DNA of 64,000 nt from Telopea speciosissima (lineage: Eukaryota; Streptophyta; Magnoliopsida; Proteales; Proteaceae): assembly GCF_018873765.1 (NCBI RefSeq), contig NC_057918.1:64296871-64360870 (forward strand), given 5' to 3'. This document shows positions 1 to 11,217 of the stretch, in pieces. The number at the start of each line of letters is the position of its first letter. The first letter of the stretch is position 1. The position numbers were made by a program, and so were the translations under genes. The notes beneath the pieces were generated by a model, which did no database searches, was not told where the DNA came from, and saw only the letters and a list, made by a program, of their open reading frames with translations.

Positions 1-3000
1 CCGATGGGTCTATGTCCTCCATCTCGTGTAAAGGTTCAGTTTCCTGTAGTCCTAATCTCTCTCTTTCCTCTATTTAATATGCCCCCAAGTTATCTACCAA
101 TTTATTATATTTTTATTGTTTAACCAGTGAGTTAAATTGTTCCGTTCACTTTTTTTCCACTCATTGCTTGTTTTAGGATCGAGTGACATGCGCAACGATT
201 GGGTATGGTCGGGTCCGTGAGGGTCTCTATTATTTGGAATCTACACCAACTGTCCCAATACCATCATTTGCTCATACCCTTCGTTCTGATAGTGCATTGA
301 CTCAGCTTCTTCACTGGCACCGCCGTTTGGGACATCCCTCTTTTCATGTTTTACGTTCTATGTTTCACGATTTAGTTAAACATTGTGTTTGGAAGAGCTT
401 AAATGTGATGTGTGTGAATTTTCTAAGCACACTAGAAACTCTTATTTTATTAGTGACTATCATAGTAATGTTCCTTTGTCAATTATACTCTCTGATATAT
501 GGGGTCCCTCTAGGACCGTTGATCGTCATAGTTTTCGATGGCTCATTACTTTTATTGACAATTGCATACACCTCACATGGGATTATCTTCTACACAATAA
601 ATCCGATGCATTTTCTTGCTTTCAATCTTTTCATGCCATGCTTCGTACTCAATTTAATGCTACTGTTAGAGTCCTTCGAAGTGATATGGTACTGAGTATC
701 TTGACCTTACCTTCCAGTACCTTTCTTCCCATGGCATACTCTCCCAAACTTTGTGTGTTAGGACACCTGAACAAAATGGCATACCTGAAAGGAAAAATTG
801 CCACCTCGTGGAAGTGACCCGTGCCTTAATGTTCACTACTTATGTCCCTAAGATCTATTGGGGAGATGTTGTTCTTACTGCTGCCTACCTCATCAATCGG
901 ATTCCCTCCAGTGTCCTCAACTTTAAGACACCTCTATCCTTTCTTCCTGACCCTACCATTGCTCCCTCTCTTCCGCTTAAAATATTTGGGTGTGTTTGTT
1001 TTGCCCATAATTCCTCTCTTTCTTGGTCCAAGTTGGATCCTCGTGCTCTTCAGTGTATTTTCTTTGATTACTCAGCCTCTCAGAAGGTTTACAAGTGTTA
1101 TCACCCACCTTCTCTCCGTCTCTATATAACCACCTTCCACAAGTCTGAACCTTATTTCACCACACCTCTTCAAAGGGAGAGTCTTAAGGAAGAGTAGTCG
1201 TGTCTTGTTCCTCTTATGGTTGTTGATAATAATTTTCTATTGCCAGATCTCAGTGACATTTCCGTTTATGGGGAGCCTACAAGTAACAATGACAGTGAGA
1301 AAGTGACTGATCCTGCTCCTTTGGATGTGATAACCTACACTCGGAATAGATCCACGAACAAGGGTACCATGAAAGACCAACCATTACCCACGGTGACGCC
1401 TCCATCAGATCCTTCCTCACCATCAGGTAACATCTCTCCTGATCCTGCAAATGTTCATGATGACCGCCCCATTGCTCTGTTAAAAGGAGTTCGTTCATGT
1501 ACCCAACATCCCATTAGCCACTTTGTTTCTTATGAGTCCTTATCACCCTCCTATCAGACATTTGTTTCCTCTTTGTCTTCTGTGTCTCCATAGGATTGGA
1601 AGGAAGCCATCAAGGATCCGAAGTGGAAGGCTGCTATGCTAGAAGAAATGTAGGCTTTAACTAAAAATGATACTTGGGAACTTACTCCTCGTCCTAAAGG
1701 GAAGAAGATGATTGGATGCAAGTGGATATTTACTATCAAACAAAAGGCCGATTGTACTGTGGAGAGATACAAGGCACGTTTGGTTGCAAAGTGGTTCACC
1801 CAAACTTATGGGATCGACTACCAAGAGACCTTTGTCCCTGTAGCAAAGATGAATTCAGTAAGAGCGTTACTGTCTTGTGCTGCCAACTTGGGTTGGAACC
1901 TTTAACAATTGGATGTCAAAAACGCCTTCCTAAATGGGGATCTTGAAGAAGTTTATATGGATCCGCCTCCTGGTTTCTCATTCCCATCTACTGTTGGCAT
2001 GGTTCGAGAACTCGCGAGATCTCGCCGAGTTTCTCGGTATTTCAAAAAATCGAGTCGATACTCCATACGCATTATTTTTTTACATTTTCTCGGTGAGATC
2101 TCGGTATCTTCTCATCCCAGGCAGCTAACCCATATTTTGAAGATATTTTCCTTATTTTTTACATTAAAAGTTTACAATTTCTCGCCGAGATCTCGGTTTC
2201 GGGTCTAGATATGGTTTTGACCCATTTTTTAACCCATTTTAACCCATCTACCCCATTTTATAAAAGAAGCTACATGGACAGAACTCAATATGATAGTAGC
2301 AGTGGACAGTAGCAGTGGATCTCACACCTCATACCAACAGCCTCCCATGTACCCTAGGATAGGGAGTTTGGTATATGTTGATGACAACACTTATATGGAG
2401 GCTGTGTCACACTATGCGCAATACTTCAGCAATTCTATGACATGGGAATCTTTGTGGATCTATATGGGGAAGAATTTATTACTCGATCACATTTTATGTA
2501 ACAAATTCAGAGAACATTAATGTAATGTACTTTTTATTTGAATGTTTTGATTGACATGTCCTAAATTGAATGTTTTGATTGCTAATTTGCTATGTATTAC
2601 TAAATTATGTGTAGAGTAGGTTGTTGTAGTACGACTCGTCGCCTACCAACCTATGGTCCAAAGTGAAACTCATATTTGGACTTGTTTTTTGGGAAATCTG
2701 GGCATGCCATTGTGTTTAAATGGCCTGAAATAGGCTAAATACCAAGTTTCAGACCCAAAATATGTGTAAAACCCACCAAGTTGGGGGTTCGAGTCCCAAT
2801 AACTCGCCAAGATCTCTCCTAGATCTCGACTCGTCTCGGTTTTTGGCTAGGCCGAGATGCCTTCGAGACCCGAGTTTTAGATTCTTGGCTGCTGGTCATG
2901 TGTACAAGTTGAAGAAGTCCCTGTATGATCTCAAGCAATCCCCTAGGGCCTGGTTTGGTCGTTTTCTGAAAGCCGTGCAGAAGTTTGGATATCGCCAGAG

Positions 3001-3831
3001 TCAGGCTGACCACATCTTGTTTGTGAAAAGAGATGGAACCCAAATCACAACCTTCATCGTGTATGTTGACGATATAGTGATCACTGGGAATAATGATGGT
3101 GAAATTTCCCATCTCAAATCATTGCTTGCAAAGGAGTTTGAAACTAAAGATCGAGGAAAACTTTGATATTTCCTTGGGATTGAAGTTGTGAGATCCGACA
3201 AGGGTATTTTTATCTCCCAATGGAAGAGATGTCTTAGACCTTCTCTAGGAAACCGGCATGTTGGGGCATGTTGGGTTTCAAGTCTGTAGATTCTCCTATT
3301 GAGGTTAACCACCAATTGTGTAGTGATATGGGTGATCATATTGACAAGGAGCAATACCAGAGATGCGTCGTTCGACTGATTTACTTGTACGATAGACGAT
3401 CCACTTCTGGTTATTGTTCCTTTCTTAGAGGAAATCTTGTCACATGGCGTAGCAAGAAACAGTCAGTCGCCTCTCGCTCCAGCGCAGAAGCTGAGTTCCG
3501 TGCCGTGGCACAAGGTATTTGTGAACTTATGTGAAGGGAATATTGAGTGATTTGGGAATCATTTATGAAGATCCCATGCGCCTTTATTATGACAACAAGG
3601 CTGCCATTAGTGTCGCTCACAATCCAGTCCAGCATGACCGAACAAAACACGTTGAGATTGGCAGACACTTCATCAAATAGAAGCTTGAGCAAGGGGTGAT
3701 CTGCATTCCTTTTGTTAGTTCTGTTAATCAATTAGCTGATGTATTCACCAAGGGCTTGAATTGTAAGGTGTTCCACCCACTGGTCTCCAAGTTGGGTATG
3801 TTTGATATATTTGCACCAACTTGAGGGGGAG
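1..3831 (+). mobile_element. Defective Ty1/copia retrotransposon (copia-1), cut by the left window edge
   Basis: Copia order is readable across several frames. GAG-pre-integrase HWHRRLGHPSF lies near 316-350, the integrase part CDVCEFSK near 408-430, and an integrase end NGIPERKN near 778-800. Reverse transcriptase starts near 1708 (CKWIFTIKQ, DVKNAFLNGDL), and its YVDDIVITGN box is at about 3062-3090. RNase H follows (RRSTSGYCSF, SRSSAEAEFRAV, 3390-3520). Domain order pre-integrase, integrase, RT, RNase H is that of copia. Frameshifts and stops break every domain, so it cannot encode a working polyprotein. A non-copia block (2002-2884) interrupts the RT between DPPPGFSFPSTVG and KLKKSLYDLKQSP. 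The 5' LTR, gag and protease lie outside the window. Confidence 0.93.
2002..2884. mobile_element. Unidentified insertion nested in copia-1 RT
   Basis: Copia coding similarity stops near 2001 and resumes near 2885, and the block between matches no copia domain. It carries many variants of the motif gagatctcg / ctcgccgag near both ends (2015-2035, 2093-2105, 2182-2200, 2806-2870), partly in inverted orientation. A short ORF at 2290-2520 has Ser/Tyr/Gln-rich sequence that I do not recognise. The flanks TTGGCATG and TGGTCATG could be a decayed 8-bp target duplication, which would fit a hAT-type transposon, but this is weak. Boundaries are good to about 10 bases. Confidence 0.6.
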
Positions 3832-3999
3832 TGTTGAGTACCGTGGGATTGGTATATTATCACTTTACTTTAGGTGACTTTAGGTTTTATATTATTTTTC
3901 CCTCTTTACTATTTTACCCTTGGGTTGTAATTCACATCATAATTTATAAATAAAGGTGGACCTCTGTCATTAGTGACAAGTCACATCATTCTCTCAACT
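3832..3999 (+). repeat. 3' LTR of copia-1, with polypurine tract just before it
   Basis: The polypurine tract gagggggag at 3823-3831 directly follows the end of the RNase H frame. The LTR starts TGTTGAG and closes near CTCTCAAC, an inverted terminal match. The internal sequence TTTATAAATAAAGG (about 3942-3955) looks like the LTR promoter or poly-A region. The exact last base is uncertain because the expected CA end is mutated, and the other LTR is outside the window, so no target duplication can be tested. Confidence 0.75.
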
Positions 4000-4020
4000 C
4001 TGATTCCGAACTAAAATTGA

Positions 4021-4335
4021 CCCATTGTTTTCAAGAGGCTAATCCAATAGTGGATTACCTGGCTAAGGAAGCGGTGAAGCGTGGTTTTTCAGCTGAGATT
4101 GTTGCTTTTCCTGGTCACATTCAAGAAGATCTTCAGTAAGATGCTTTAAGTAGGCCTAGATTTCGTTTCATCTAGGGAGTGGGTTAGGGATGTCCTGTTG
4201 ATGACAATGCCGAAGGTGGGACTTCCTTTCTCTGCTTTGTGTTTTTGTATTTGTCTAGGAATGCCTAGACGTTAATATTGAAAATTCTCCTCTTTACTCT
4301 TAGTATATTTTCATGGATCTTCTAGCAAAAAAAAG
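4021..4335 (+). mobile_element. 3' tail of an L1-type LINE (RNase H end plus 3' UTR)
   Basis: The frame at 4030-4135 reads EANPIVDYLAKEAVKRGF and then FPGHIQEDLQ, the usual end of the RNase H domain of plant L1 LINEs (REAN..ADYLAK). A short 3' UTR and a small A-run (4326-4333) follow. It is 5'-truncated and abuts the end of the copia-1 LTR. Confidence 0.7.
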
Positions 4336-5329
4336 TTGATGTAATTCAGAAGAACAAGATGGCCAACAGAAAACCAGGCTATTGGTTAGGTCAGACTGGA
4401 CTAAGAATGGACCAATAAGATTAATTTTTAGTGCCCAATGGGTTATATGGGTCATAGGCTTAGTATTTTTGGTTTTTCTATTGTGATGGGCCAATTCTAT
4501 AATGCCGAAATATGAAGGATCTGAGGCCTATACAAATTTTTTTTTTCTTTTTCTTAGAGCTTCTAGATACTTTATATTTTCAAGAGTTAATTCATAATGA
4601 GACTTTCCTTAGCTTGTGCATAGACTTTCCTAATTCTGTTATTTCTTAGTTCTATAAATAAAAAAAGGGGCTACACAACTCTGCTATGATTTTGAGATTC
4701 AAACATAGCTTTTGCTTGTTAGTTTTGTGAGATTCAGAGCTCCTTTGCTGTGAGATGCAGTGAAGCCCTTGGAGGGATGCCATGTTGGACAGGTGAAATA
4801 ATAGTCAAGTTCTAGGTGGGAAGAGTAATCTATATCCTTCTTTTTCCAATTTTCAAGGTCAGTTTTCTGATTTCTCCATCCTTGTGTCACGTTTTCCAGT
4901 CTCTGTTGTCTCTTGAAATGTTATGATATTAACTATTGATAGTTTTAGATCAGGTTCTAGTGCTGCTTTAGTAAACAACTCCTTCCATCGAAGTAAAAGT
5001 TCTGTTAACAGTTTTCTTCTATGTCTGAGTTTTGTTACTGAACTTTGTCTTTATTTCTATTCTCTACTAGTTACTAATTGGTGTTGTACTTGTTATTTCT
5101 GTTCACCTGAGATTCCTAATCTGATTCCTTGTTTATATGTGGAGATTGACTTGCTATTTTGGTTTCTAGTTGCTATTTTCTCCTGGTTACTAAATCTGGT
5201 CTCTCTTTGAGACTATCCAATATCTTCAAATCTGATCATTAGATCAACATAAAATTTTACAAACTTGCTCTCCTTGACAAATAAACTATTCAACCAGAAT
5301 CTCATGCATATCTGAGTTGTTTAAATAGA
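4336..5329. other. No gene seen; AT-rich intergenic DNA
   Basis: Only short chance ORFs are present. The block near 4650-4680 (ctataaataaaaaaagggg) resembles an LTR promoter, but no paired LTR or target duplication was found. Confidence 0.5.
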
Positions 5330-6645
5330 GTGATGTAGGAAAAAACATGAAGATAAAGAGGCCAAAACACCGTTCACGTTACTGTTCACGTGAATAGTGT
5401 CACAGCCCCTTTATTTTGGTTTGATGAGAATATTATTAGAGGATCGTGGGGGCAGTATAGTCATTTAAATGCTAGAAATTCAAGTCTTTAAGTGAAGGGC
5501 GGCAGGATGGTCAATCTATGGAACCAAGTTCTGGCCGATGGGTATCCTTGGTGGGGACCACTTGAGATTCCAAGCTTTGACAATAAAGAGGATCGACTGC
5601 AGACTAGAAGACTTGAAGATTTTGTTAATATTTTCCTAGCAGTCCTAGTTGCTAAAAATTAGTTTCTATTTTATGTTGCAAGATTTAGTTTCTATTTTCT
5701 AGAAGTCTAGTCAAAAGACTACCAATTTTGTTGCCTTCTATTTTATTAGGTTCCTAATTCATGTAAGGCAAGTCCAATCCCAAAAGGAGACTGCCGATCT
5801 CATTAGCTTCTAATTCTTATACTTTCTATTTTCTGTTTAACTCAGCTATGAGTCCTATTTAATGTAAAGCTTTAGAGGCCACCCCACCCATGATTTGAAT
5901 GAAGAGTTAAGATTGCTTATGCAAGTTTTATTGTTCCAATTGTGAGGATGAAGGGCAGAGGGCCTGGCTGAGAGAGCCGAAACCTTAGGGCTGGTGAGAG
6001 CCAAATCTCCTTATCCTTTACCTTCTATTTTCTTATTTTCTTCTTCTCTCCATCTTCTACACCAACCGAGCTTCATCCTTGCTGTGTTTTGTGACTGCAA
6101 CTACTGCAATCGATCATTGTTGAAGCCTGGAATTATTATTCAACCAAGTCTTGACTGCTGCTGTTGATCACCTTCAGAAGAAGGATCGAACCATCCTGTG
6201 GCAGACCTGTTTCTTCTCTGCTGCCTGCAATATTCGAATCAACCTTTTTCTGAAGTTTGAGTTCTGTTCCAGCAGGGCTTTGGAGGATTGAATTTGATGC
6301 ACAAGAGGGCCACTCGATCCTAATTCCATCCCAGTATGCTGGCTGGTTTGGCCTACAGGTCCTAACCTTCTAATTTAGTGTTGCTTCCACATCTCCTAAC
6401 TTTTCCATCAGAATTGAGTGAAACTTTTAGCAGTGCTTTCCCTCCATACAAGCTTCAATCAATCCAAGTTTGGTTGCATTCCCATGGCTGGTTTGGTTTG
6501 AAACCCTAACCTTCTAAATCTGCCTTTGTTTCTAATTCTGATTTGCCACCCTTATTGATGATCTTCTGCATCTATTATCGATCCTACTGTAGAGTGGTTC
6601 TTGGCTGAACCTCTTCTACATTATAGAGTTATCTGATTTTCTCTC
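5330..6645. repeat. LTR-retrotransposon-like debris, unresolved
   Basis: There is no coding similarity. The composition resembles a plant LTR or retroelement leader: AT-rich promoter-like stretches, a block ending in ATGAAGAGTT...TTTTATTG, and pyrimidine-rich text with in-frame stops in every frame. I could not find paired LTRs, a primer-binding site or a target duplication, so this is a guess about origin. Confidence 0.35.
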
Positions 6646-6965
6646 TGTTGAGATATTAATGTTAGGGGTGTCGTAGTCAACTAAAGTGTCTTAATGTTAG
6701 TCGGCTAGGAGGGGTTTATTTAGTTATTTATTAATTGTTTTCTTGTAAGTAGGTCGGCTAGGCTAGGATCAATATTTTCCTTTTCTATTTAAAGCTTTAT
6801 ATTATAAATATAGAAGAGCCTGCGATCTTGTATTAACATTCCAAGATCGCAGGCCAGGTTTCTATGACTTGGTTTGTGTTTCTCTTCTTCTTTCTCCTCC
6901 TCCTCCTGATGTAATAGTCGAATGGATCAAACTCCTGGTCAGATACCCATGCCCAATGTAACATA
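6646..6965 (+). repeat. Possible solo LTR containing a perfect 13-bp stem
   Basis: The segment starts TGTTGAGATATTAATG and ends near CCCAATGTAACA, so TG/CA termini are possible. The stem GCCTGCGATCTTG (6818-6830) pairs perfectly with CAAGATCGCAGGC (6842-6854) across an 11-nt loop, just downstream of a TATAAATA-like box near 6803-6810. No 5-bp target duplication was visible, so the LTR call is tentative. Confidence 0.35.
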
Positions 6966-7204
6966 GTTACACCATATATGGCGTTTTAAGTTGTTTGTTT
7001 CTTTTCCATCTCCGTGTGTGTGTGTGTGTTTGTCTTGTTTGCTGAAGTTTAGATTAAGGTATAAAAGGAAGAGCTTGCATATACTCTTTTAGCCTTGAAA
7101 CGGTGGAATCTTTGTGGGATTTCCAACCTCAAGTAAGGTGCATTTTCTTTATGAGTCCCACCTCTAGTATGATACTTTTCCATTTGCTTTATATATTATC
7201 TACA

Positions 7205-7259
7205 ATTTGCCTACCCCATTTAGTTGGGATAAGGCTAGGTTGTTGTTGTTGTTGTTGTA
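7205..7259 (+). mobile_element. 3' end of an RTE LINE or TS-type SINE, (TTG)n tail
   Basis: The segment CTACCCCATTTAGTTGGGAT followed by AAGGCTAGG and five TTG units is the characteristic 3' end shared by plant RTE-type LINEs and TS-like SINEs. Only the tail is present. A related tail lies at 30619-30717. Confidence 0.7.
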
Positions 7260-7473
7260 TCATGTACAATGCTTCCAATTTTTTCAGCATGGGATTTTTT
7301 TGGGAGCAGTTTATGTTATCTTATGGTACATGCAAGTTAATTTTGCAGAACTTTCTGTTTGGAACATAGTTCAAAAAATTAAAAATCAGTATGGGTTGTA
7401 CTGTTCCATAAACAATCTTATGGTTCAACTATAATGGTTGTGGGTTTTAATAAGCTTTGCAAATTTAATGCAG

Positions 7474-8243
7474 GATATAAATCCGAGCAGAAGACCAGGG
7501 GCTGGACCTGATGGTTACACTGCACTCAAGATGCATCCATTTTTCAGAGGAATTGACTGGGAAAATTTAAGACAGCAGACCCCTCCAAAACTAGCTTTGG
7601 AGTGTAATGTATGCCACTGTGTTTCAAATTACTATTTTGAAAAGGGGTACAAGTTTTCCTTTCTTGAAAGTGGGGCCTAGCATTTGCTTAGTGTTTGAAA
7701 GTGACTGAAAGTGAACATATGCATTCTTTTTGGTTTCAGACTGCTGAGGCTGATGGTGTTCAGGATTCTTCGTGGAACCCTTCACATGTTGGATATGGTT
7801 CAATGAGAGTTAATGAGGGAACTGGTGGTGCCACGTCATCCTCTGAACCAACTGGTCATGTGACTAGACTTGCTTCTATTGACTCCTTTGATTCAAGATG
7901 GTATTCTCCCATCATGTGGCCCTCTGTGAACATGGTTTTTGGATATTGAAAATGGATTCTTTGCAACTCTTTTTTTTTTAACTTCTGCCTATCTCTATTT
8001 CATTGGTGCCTGTATCTTGGGATCCACTAGTTTAGTATAAAGTCCACCCAATGGGTGTTTTGGGGGGGGGGGGGGGGGGGCATGAACTTGATATGCTGTG
8101 GATATGTACCTTATGGTTTAACTCTACTTTCTTTTGCCTACCTCACCTGCCAATTGCAACCCCTGCCCCAGGAGGGTGGCAACAAAAAAGGACATTGAAA
8201 AGTGAAAGGATCAGCTGCCCCACTTCCCCTCCCCCCCTCCCCT

Positions 8244-8278
<35 letters not shown>

Positions 8279-8735
8279 CTGTTTAGAGGATGTCGAGCTT
8301 GGCATGTTGAATCTATTCATTTGCTTTTACGTTATTAACAGGCAGCAATTTTTGGATCCTGGGGAGTCTGTTATTATGATCTCAAATGTGAAGAAAATAC
8401 GGAAGCTAACAAACAAGAAGGTGCAGCTTATCCTCACTGACAAACCAAAGTTGATTTATTTGGATCCTTCAACGATGACAGTAAAAGGGATCAAAGGAAA
8501 CATAATATGGTCTGATAACCCCAATGACCTCAGCATTCAAGTCTCAAGTGCTTCACACTTTAAGATTTGTACGGTAAGCTTCTTTCTGTATCTATCATAT
8601 TCCTACATTTTCCCATGCAGTCCATCTGAATTAGGTTTCTTACATTTTCAGCCAAAGAAAGTGATGTCATTTGAGGATGCAAAACAAAGAGCTTATCAAT
8701 GGAAGAAAGCAGTTGAGGGCCTTCAGAACCGGTGA
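7474..8735 (+). CDS. PDK1: 3-phosphoinositide-dependent protein kinase 1, last four coding exons
   Basis: PDK1 phosphorylates the activation loop of AGC kinases and binds membrane phospholipids through a C-terminal PH domain. Exons by GT/AG and frame: 7474-7608, 7740-7900, 8342-8573, 8652-8735 (TGA). The first encodes the end of the kinase lobe ([33 protein letters not shown]). The second is the linker with the conserved [13 protein letters not shown]. The third and fourth form the PH domain ([49 protein letters not shown], ending EGLQNR). The Trp codon is split between exons 2 and 3. All four frames are open, so selection appears intact here. No catalytic-core exon was found in the 7.4 kb upstream, which is filled with transposon debris; the rest lies beyond the left edge behind a very long intron, or is missing. 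The first exon shown is internal. Confidence 0.9.
8062..8278 (+). repeat. Homopolymer runs in the second PDK1 intron shown
   Basis: A run of 19 G (8062-8080) and a run of about 32 T (8247-8278), preceded by a C-rich patch, sit between PDK1 exons. The T run lies about 60 bases before the acceptor at 8340-8341. Run lengths may be inexact because of sequencing. Confidence 0.85.
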
Positions 8736-9397
8736 TTTCTGGTTGGTGGCTTCGAAAACATAATTCTTTGAATGTCATGAGATTGAGGAGGAACATAGAG
8801 ATCCAAAACGGATCAAGCGCTTCGGAGAAAATTTTCCCCTTATTTTTCTTGAAGAGAAATAGAGTTATGGTGCAGTCATTTTAAGATGTACCCCCCTCCC
8901 TCTCTGGAACTGTGACAATGGCCACGACAGGTTTGCAAGAAACACTCCATATGTGGTGGCATCACTGAAGACTTTTTTGAAACATGGGGGGTTGTGTATA
9001 TTTAGGTTACTTATTTACTGTAGTAAAAAAGATATTTGCAATCAAGGAGATTTTAGTTATTCATCAATTCCATTTTTCAATCCATGTGTAACTGTGAGAT
9101 AACTCTTACATAAGTAGGATGGATTCATTCATGCCTAAAGTCTCTGTCAACTGGATAATTTTTCATCCTAAAGACAATCTTAAAATTGCATGCATGCATT
9201 CTTTTCTGAAATGGTAAGAATGTTGTACAAACTTGGATGCCATTGGGGATGCCCAAAAGTAGTGATTTACTGATTTTCCTGCTCTGCAGAATTGAATATG
9301 GTTTGATTTGCAGTTCAATCGTCTCCTTGTCCCTGTAATGATCTATATATTTTCAGCTGCAGTCCTTATAAAGCTTTGAGAAGGGAATATATATATA
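8736..9397 (+). other. PDK1 3' UTR and downstream flank
   Basis: This non-coding DNA follows the PDK1 stop. The first 300 bases are probably 3' UTR, but the end is not fixed by an obvious poly-A signal. No other gene seen. Confidence 0.5.
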
Positions 9398-10905
9398 TTT
9401 TTTGGTAAAGGACTTTACTGATTTCCAAAGTGTGTACAACCATTGGCATCATTTACACAGAGATCATGACGCAAAGTAATGGAATGTGGCCAAACTGTCT
9501 CACACACAAGAGGCAAGGCCTTCCTAGCCAGGGCATCTGTTAAAGAATTCATACTCTTGGAATTGAAGAAAAAGCAATGGAAGAGAAAGAGGCTGAAAGC
9601 CTCCGAATGTCAGAAACTACATCAGCAACATCAGTTGGTGGGATCCTGCTTCGATTCAAAATATAATCCATCGCATCTTTGTTATCAGTCTCAACATAGA
9701 CCCTACTGAAACCTTCAGCTAGTGCTACAGTTAGCGTGCTCCGAATTGCAAGAACTTCACCTTGAATGACTGATCCAAGGCGAAGTGGGATTTATATGGC
9801 TTTTCGAAGGGAACCAGTATCATCACTAAACGCCAAACCCAAGCCTCCCTTTGAGCTTCCAATGGACAATGCTGCATCACAATTCATCTTAAGAAACCCT
9901 ACAGGTGGAAGCATCCAATAATGACTGGAAGAACTTGTATCAGGGGAGCTCAAATTTCTGTTGGTGGGAGCACCTGTAGTAGCGTGATACTCCAGAAAAG
10001 CCTTCTCTACACAACTTATAATTTCTACTGGAGACCACCTCTTTCCATTAAAAGAAAACTCATTCCGAGCCTTCCACAGGTACCAACAGATAAACGAGGC
10101 CCTCGATAGCGACTCCCGAGCCTTCCTCTTATCGGCACAAACCAAGCCATCCCAACTGCGCAACCAGTCTGCTAACTTTGGCTTTGGATTTGTTGGTGGA
10201 ATATATTGCAATGGGCAACCGAACCATACACTTCTCGCAAACGGGCAATCGAAAAGAACATGGTCACTCGATGCTATTATTATGCCGCACCTTAAACAAG
10301 CTGGATCCACCTGCATCTGATGAGAGACTAAGCCCTCTCCTGTAGCTATTGCATTATTATAGGTCCTCAAAAGAAAGCTTCTTATCTTTGGTAAGGTCTG
10401 AATCGCCCAAATACGATTCCAAACCGACTTAGGAATTTGTATCCAATGATGAATTCTTGATGAGGATGCCCTTGCAGGAGAGGCTTCTTTCTCCTTAACA
10501 AGCATACGATAAGCTGATTTAACTGAGAACTGTCCATCTCTTGAAGCACCCCAAATCTGCAAATCTTCTCCTTCAAATAGGCTCAGTTTTATCTTTAAAA
10601 TAGCATCAATTTCAGTAGGTTGAAAAAATATGTGGAGTAGATTGGCATTCCACATCCGACTGGCAGGATCAATCAGCTCTGCTACATACTGAAGGTTACA
10701 TGTATCAGGTTTTGGTGATTGCATTCTGAAATTCGGCAGAGAAGGGATCCAACGATCCATCCATATATTAACTCATGAGCCATCTCCAACCTTCCAAATT
10801 AAGCATTCTTCAAGCACACTCCTACCATGATGCAAACTCCTCCACCCCCAAGAGGGCCGGTTACCCAACTTTGCCATTAAAAAATCTATATTTGGAAAGT
10901 ATATA
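9398..10905 (-). mobile_element. L1-type LINE, 3' half (end of ORF2: zf-RVT and RNase H)
   Basis: On the minus strand, FLMAKLGNRPSWGWRSL and VLEECLIWKVGDGS (about 10880-10770) are the post-RT region. An open frame at 10760-9792 follows with a zf-RVT-like zinc-binding part (PACLRCGIIIASSDHVLFDC) and FICWYLWKARNEFSFNGK. An RNase H domain begins at MNCDAALSIGSSKGGLGLAF and continues after a frameshift near 9795 (GFSRVYVETDNKDAMDYIL, about 9715-9660). The tail at about 9398-9410 is A-rich. The RT and endonuclease parts are absent (5'-truncated). A stop in the post-RT region and the frameshift show it is dead. Confidence 0.88.
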
Positions 10906-11217
10906 GACTTCATTGTGCCCAGAACGAATCTGGTGAAGACCACAATCGCCAAGTTGCCTTTGAGGAAAATTTCACTCCCTTGTACTTACTCTATATTTAC
11001 AAATTCACTACTCAAAGTTTGTTTTTTATTTTCTTAAAAAAAAACTTTCTCCCCTCCTAATGCTATATCCCCAAATTACCATGTTCTCTTCCCCTCCCCT
11101 TCCGGCCCTTCAAGTGGCACCCACTTCTACAGTCTGTGCCTTCGCCACTACTATGACCCATGCCACGCCCTCTACAACTCTTTCCCTACCCCCCTCCCCG
11201 TAACCCCTTACGATACC
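10906..11217. other. No gene seen
   Basis: The DNA is C-rich on the + strand, between the LINE and the NAR2 pseudogene. It may include the decayed downstream flank of NAR2, but nothing is recognisable. Confidence 0.4.

Noticed and set aside
1277..1498. Minus-strand ORF within copia-1
   Set aside because: It is a shadow of the copia polyprotein linker; no family pattern.
8138..8320. Poly-Lys ORF on the minus strand in a PDK1 intron
   Set aside because: It arises from the poly-T run and lies between well-supported exons.
9921..10109. Plus-strand ORF
   Set aside because: It is the reverse strand of the LINE zf-RVT/RNase H frame.
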